This document shows positions 61,668-64,000 of a DNA stretch of 64,000 nucleotides, in pieces. The position numbers were made by a program, and so were the translations under genes. The DNA is from Rugamonas rubra (GTDB lineage Bacteria; Pseudomonadota; Gammaproteobacteria; Burkholderiales; Burkholderiaceae_D). The stretch's first letter is position 1, and each line of letters begins with the position of its first letter. The DNA lies in NCBI RefSeq assembly GCF_900114705.1, contig NZ_FOTW01000009.1, positions 169,994 through 233,993 of the forward strand. The letters are read 5' to 3'. The notes beneath the pieces were generated by a model. It saw nothing but the letters and a program-made list of their open reading frames with translations. It was not told the origin of the DNA and did not search any database.

Positions 61668-63332
61668 GTGAAGGACCAAGACCGCGACCAGCAGAACCCG
61701 ACTGCCGACCAACCCAGCAATCCCTCGCGCCGGCGCATCTTCCAGGCCGCCAGCGCCGCCGGCCTGGTCGGCGCCCTGCCCGCGATGGCCGACGCCGCCC
61801 CGGCCCGCAAGCTGGCCAAGGGCTCGCTCGACGCCAAGCTCAAGGCCCACGTCAAGAACGTCGTCGTGATCTACCTGGAGAACCGCAGCTTCAACAACCT
61901 GTTCGCCAACTTCCCCGGCGTCGCCTCGCCGCTGTCGGCCGTGCCGGCCGCCGCCAGCGCGCAAAAGGATCGCGACGGCAGCGTGCTGCCCACCCTGCCC
62001 AAGGTCTGGGGCGGCATCGTGCCGACGCCGCAGGACATCGGCGGCAAGAAGTACGTGCTCAACGAGGACCAGGTGCAGGGCCTGCCCAACGCCCCCTTCA
62101 AGCTGGTCGACGCCGAGGGCAAGCCGCTGCCGGAGGCGGTCATCACGCGCGACCTGTGGCACCTGTTCTACCACAACCAAATGCAGATCAACGGCGGCAA
62201 GAACGACGGCTTCGCCGCCTGGGGCAACACCGGCGGCATGGTCATGGGCTACTACGGCGAAACCAGCAAAAACCTCGGCCTGTGGAAGATCGCCGAGCAG
62301 TTCACCCTGTGCGACAACTTCTTCATGGCGGCCTTCGGCGGCTCCTACCTGAACCACCAGTTCCTGGTCAGCGGCCGCACGCCGGAATACTTCAACGCCG
62401 CGCAAACGCCGGCCAAGAAGAAGATCGCCGTGCTCGCCGACGGCCCCACCGGCACCCGCCTGAAGCTGGCGCCGGACTGCCCGCCGTCCGCGCTGGACGG
62501 CAAGCCGAGCTTCGTCAACGACGGCGGCGCCATCACGCCCGACGGCTACGCCGTCAACACCATGGCGCCGCCCTACCAGCCCAGCTACGTGCGCCCGGCG
62601 GCCGGCGGCGACGCCAACCTGGCCGACCCGCTCGACCCGAGCACGCTGCCGCCGCAAAGCTACGACACCATCGGCGACCTGCTGTCGGCCAAAAAGGTCA
62701 GCTGGGCCTGGTACGGCGGCGCCTGGCAGGCGGCACTGGACGCGCGCGGCGGCGGCGCCAAGCCGAACTTCCAGTTCCACCACCAGCCGCTCAACTACTT
62801 CAAGCAGTTCGCCCCCGGCACCGCCGCGCGCGCCGAGCACCTGCGCGACGGCGGCCTGGGCGACAGCCCGATCTCCAACAAGTTCCTCGCCGACGCGGTG
62901 GCCGGCAAGCTGCCGGCGGTCAGCTTCTACAAGCCGCAGGGCAACCTGAACCTGCACGCCGGCTATTCGGACATCGAGTCCGGCGACCAGCACATCGCCA
63001 ACGTCATCGAGCACTTGAAGAAGTCGCCGCAATGGCAGGACATGGTCATCGTCATCACCTTCGACGAAAACGGCGGCTGGTGGGACCACGTCGCGCCGCC
63101 CAAGGGCGACCGCTGGGGTCCGGGTTCGCGCATCCCGGCCATCGTCGTTTCGCCGTTCGCCAAGAAGGGCCAGGTCGACCACAGCTTCTACGACACCACC
63201 TCGATCCTGCGCCTGATCACCCGCCTGCACGACTTGCCGCTGCTGCAGGGCCTGGCCGTGCGCAACGCCGCCTTCGCCGAACGCGGCGCACTGCCGCCGG
63301 GCGACCTGACCGCCGCGCTGAGCTTCCGCTAG
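61668..63332 (+). CDS. Tat-exported acid phosphatase / phospholipase-C-like phosphoesterase
   Basis: 554 residues. A twin-arginine signal is at 20-25 (SRRRIF) followed by a hydrophobic stretch and an ALPAMADAA-type cleavage region. The metal-site motifs of the phosphoesterase family (AcpA/PlcN) are IYLENRSFNNLF, GGSYLNHQF and ITFDENGGWWDHVAPP. Export to the periplasm and hydrolysis of phosphomonoesters or phospholipids are expected. The start is GTG at 61668 with a GAGGAG site six bases upstream; no ATG is better placed. Confidence 0.9.
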   Translation: MKDQDRDQQNPTADQPSNPSRRRIFQAASAAGLVGALPAMADAAPARKLAKGSLDAKLKAHVKNVVVIYLENRSFNNLFANFPGVASPLSAVPAAASAQKDRDGSVLPTLPKVWGGIVPTPQDIGGKKYVLNEDQVQGLPNAPFKLVDAEGKPLPEAVITRDLWHLFYHNQMQINGGKNDGFAAWGNTGGMVMGYYGETSKNLGLWKIAEQFTLCDNFFMAAFGGSYLNHQFLVSGRTPEYFNAAQTPAKKKIAVLADGPTGTRLKLAPDCPPSALDGKPSFVNDGGAITPDGYAVNTMAPPYQPSYVRPAAGGDANLADPLDPSTLPPQSYDTIGDLLSAKKVSWAWYGGAWQAALDARGGGAKPNFQFHHQPLNYFKQFAPGTAARAEHLRDGGLGDSPISNKFLADAVAGKLPAVSFYKPQGNLNLHAGYSDIESGDQHIANVIEHLKKSPQWQDMVIVITFDENGGWWDHVAPPKGDRWGPGSRIPAIVVSPFAKKGQVDHSFYDTTSILRLITRLHDLPLLQGLAVRNAAFAERGALPPGDLTAALSFR

Positions 63333-63401
63333 GCGCGGCAATGGGCGGCGCCGTACTGGCCGGCGCCGGCGCGGCCGCTACCGGCGGCCGGCGCCGGCCC
63401 G

Positions 63402-63411
63402 CCCCCCCCCC
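63402..63411. repeat. Ten-C homopolymer after strong GC palindromes
   Basis: A run of ten C follows two copies of the GGCCGGCGCCGGC palindrome (about 63358-63400), between the phosphoesterase stop and the terminator at 63459. Such a run is prone to slippage; here it is intergenic. Confidence 0.8.
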
Positions 63412-63458
63412 ACGGCCAAAACGGTTTGTGATACACTGCGTCCACTAAAAATTTACCG

Positions 63459-63488
63459 AGCCCGACTGCTGCAGCCGGGCTTTTGTTT
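63459..63488 (+). terminator. Rho-independent terminator
   Basis: AGCCCG and CGGGCT arms around ACTGCTGCAGC, followed by TTTTGTTTT. It probably ends the phosphoesterase transcript, though a short RNA starting near 63444 is also possible. Confidence 0.75.
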
Positions 63489-63491
63489 TGT

Positions 63492-63557
63492 GCGGCGCAT
63501 TTTACGCGCCGCCTTGTTCAAGCGTCCCCCGGCGTCGCCACGCCGGCCGGGGACGCT
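63492..63557 (+). other. Two strong hairpins before the 74-residue gene
   Basis: GCGGCGC/GCGCCGC (63492-63512) and the nested AGCGTCCCC...GGGGACGCT (63521-63557, with GGCGT/ACGCC inside) lie 40 nt before the ATG at 63601. They may form a structured leader or a stable small RNA. Confidence 0.5.
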
Positions 63558-63600
63558 CCATTGCGCCAGCCGCCGCGGGCAATGGGTATGAGGTTCTGAA

Positions 63601-63825
63601 ATGAGAGATAAAAAAGACAACGCGACGTTCGACCTGCCCGGCTTTAGCCCGGCGGCGCCGCTCGAGCCCGAGCCCAAGCGCGGCACCGGACCGCGCGGCA
63701 AGCGCGCCATCATGAAACAGGTCCAGCTCGAACTGCTCGAGGCGACCGACAACTCCGGCCTGCCGGTCTGGACCCGCGACGACGCGCTGGACCTGACCGG
63801 ACTGCCGGTCTGGGCGCCCAACTAG
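63601..63825 (+). CDS. Small protein with duplicated GLPVW motif (74 residues)
   Basis: Begins MRDKKDNATFDLPGFSPAAP. The C-terminal half contains GLPVWTRDD and GLPVWAPN fourteen residues apart, joined by ALDLT, plus a central basic patch (KRGTGPRGKRAIMKQ). A GAGG site lies seven bases before the ATG, and two strong hairpins lie upstream. Composition matches the genome. I do not recognise the family. Confidence 0.6.
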   Translation: MRDKKDNATFDLPGFSPAAPLEPEPKRGTGPRGKRAIMKQVQLELLEATDNSGLPVWTRDDALDLTGLPVWAPN

Positions 63826-63939
63826 CGTCCGGCGCAGCCGCCGCGCGCGGCTGCCCACCCATTGCACCAAGGCCCGCAGCCGCAGCTGCATCCAGCCTGT
63901 TAGACTGTGCCCCATCCCCTCTTTACCCGGTCCGCCACC

Positions 63940-64000
63940 ATGACTACAGATTCCTTTTCCAGCCTGCCGCTGACGCCCGCCTTCCTGGCCAACCTCGACC
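63940..64000 (+). CDS. dbpA: Start of a probable ATP-dependent RNA helicase DbpA (partial)
   Basis: The last 61 bases begin an open frame, MTTDSFSSLPLTPAFLANLD, cut by the window edge. The FSSLPLTPAFLANL pattern matches the Q-motif lead-in of DEAD-box helicases, DbpA in particular (E. coli MTAFSTLNVLPPAQLTNLNELGY). Only 20 residues are visible, so another DEAD-box helicase is possible. Confidence 0.55.
   Translation, partial: MTTDSFSSLPLTPAFLANLD

Overview
The window looks like the chromosome of a high-GC betaproteobacterium of the Oxalobacteraceae (Massilia/Duganella/Janthinobacterium type). The evidence is gene order and protein character: the fatty-acid block yceD-rpmF-plsX-fabH-fabD-fabG-acpP-fabF runs into rpoE-rseA-degQ-glutaredoxin-lepA-lepB-rnc-era-recO-pdxJ-acpS, then uvrC-pgsA-tRNA-Gly. 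I could run no database search, so the genus is an inference.

Layout. 1-20.8 kb: housekeeping genes, almost all on the minus strand (tRNA-Gly, pgsA, uvrC, acpS, pdxJ, recO, era, rnc, a DUF4845 protein, lepB, lepA, glutaredoxin, degQ, rseA, rpoE, a YgfX-like protein, and the fab/plsX/rpmF/yceD cluster). 20.9-30.6 kb: Maf-type pyrophosphatase, RsmI-like methylase, degenerate EAL-HDOD protein, rlmJ, a solute-binding protein, aceA, rraA, a divergent MFS/AraC pair and a 46-residue membrane protein. 30.6-42.6 kb (minus): clpB, moaE, a very large DUF349 protein, a hemerythrin-like protein, an acyl-CoA-synthetase/GNAT protein acetyltransferase, a DUF2804 protein and a YcaQ/AlkX-type glycosylase. 42.8-56.4 kb (mostly plus): a PAS-GGDEF cyclase, sbcD-sbcC, an HExxH protein of the SprA type, a divergent aldo/keto reductase/LysR pair, a small zinc-ribbon protein, an unknown protein and a HemK-like methyltransferase. 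56.5-64 kb: initiator tRNA, then a patch that reads as less GC-rich with a small membrane protein and a GST; acylphosphatase, SGNH hydrolase, DegT aminotransferase, a PIN-toxin module with an unusual partner, a Tat-exported phosphoesterase, a 74-residue protein behind a strongly folded leader, and the start of a probable dbpA.

How it works together. The best functional groups are fatty-acid/phospholipid initiation (plsX, fab genes, acpP, acpS, pgsA), envelope and heat stress (rpoE with an apparent self-recognised promoter, rseA, degQ, and clpB with a sigma-32-type promoter), RNA/ribosome maturation (rnc, era, lepA, rlmJ, rraA) and DNA repair (uvrC, recO, sbcCD, YcaQ-like). The most notable observations are an anti-sigma-E protein with no membrane segment and no rseB next to it, a family of GGGTCnGACCC palindromic intergenic repeats, a PIN toxin coupled to an unfamiliar antitoxin, and several small proteins with convincing signals. 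I see no insertion sequence, CRISPR array, prophage or integrase.
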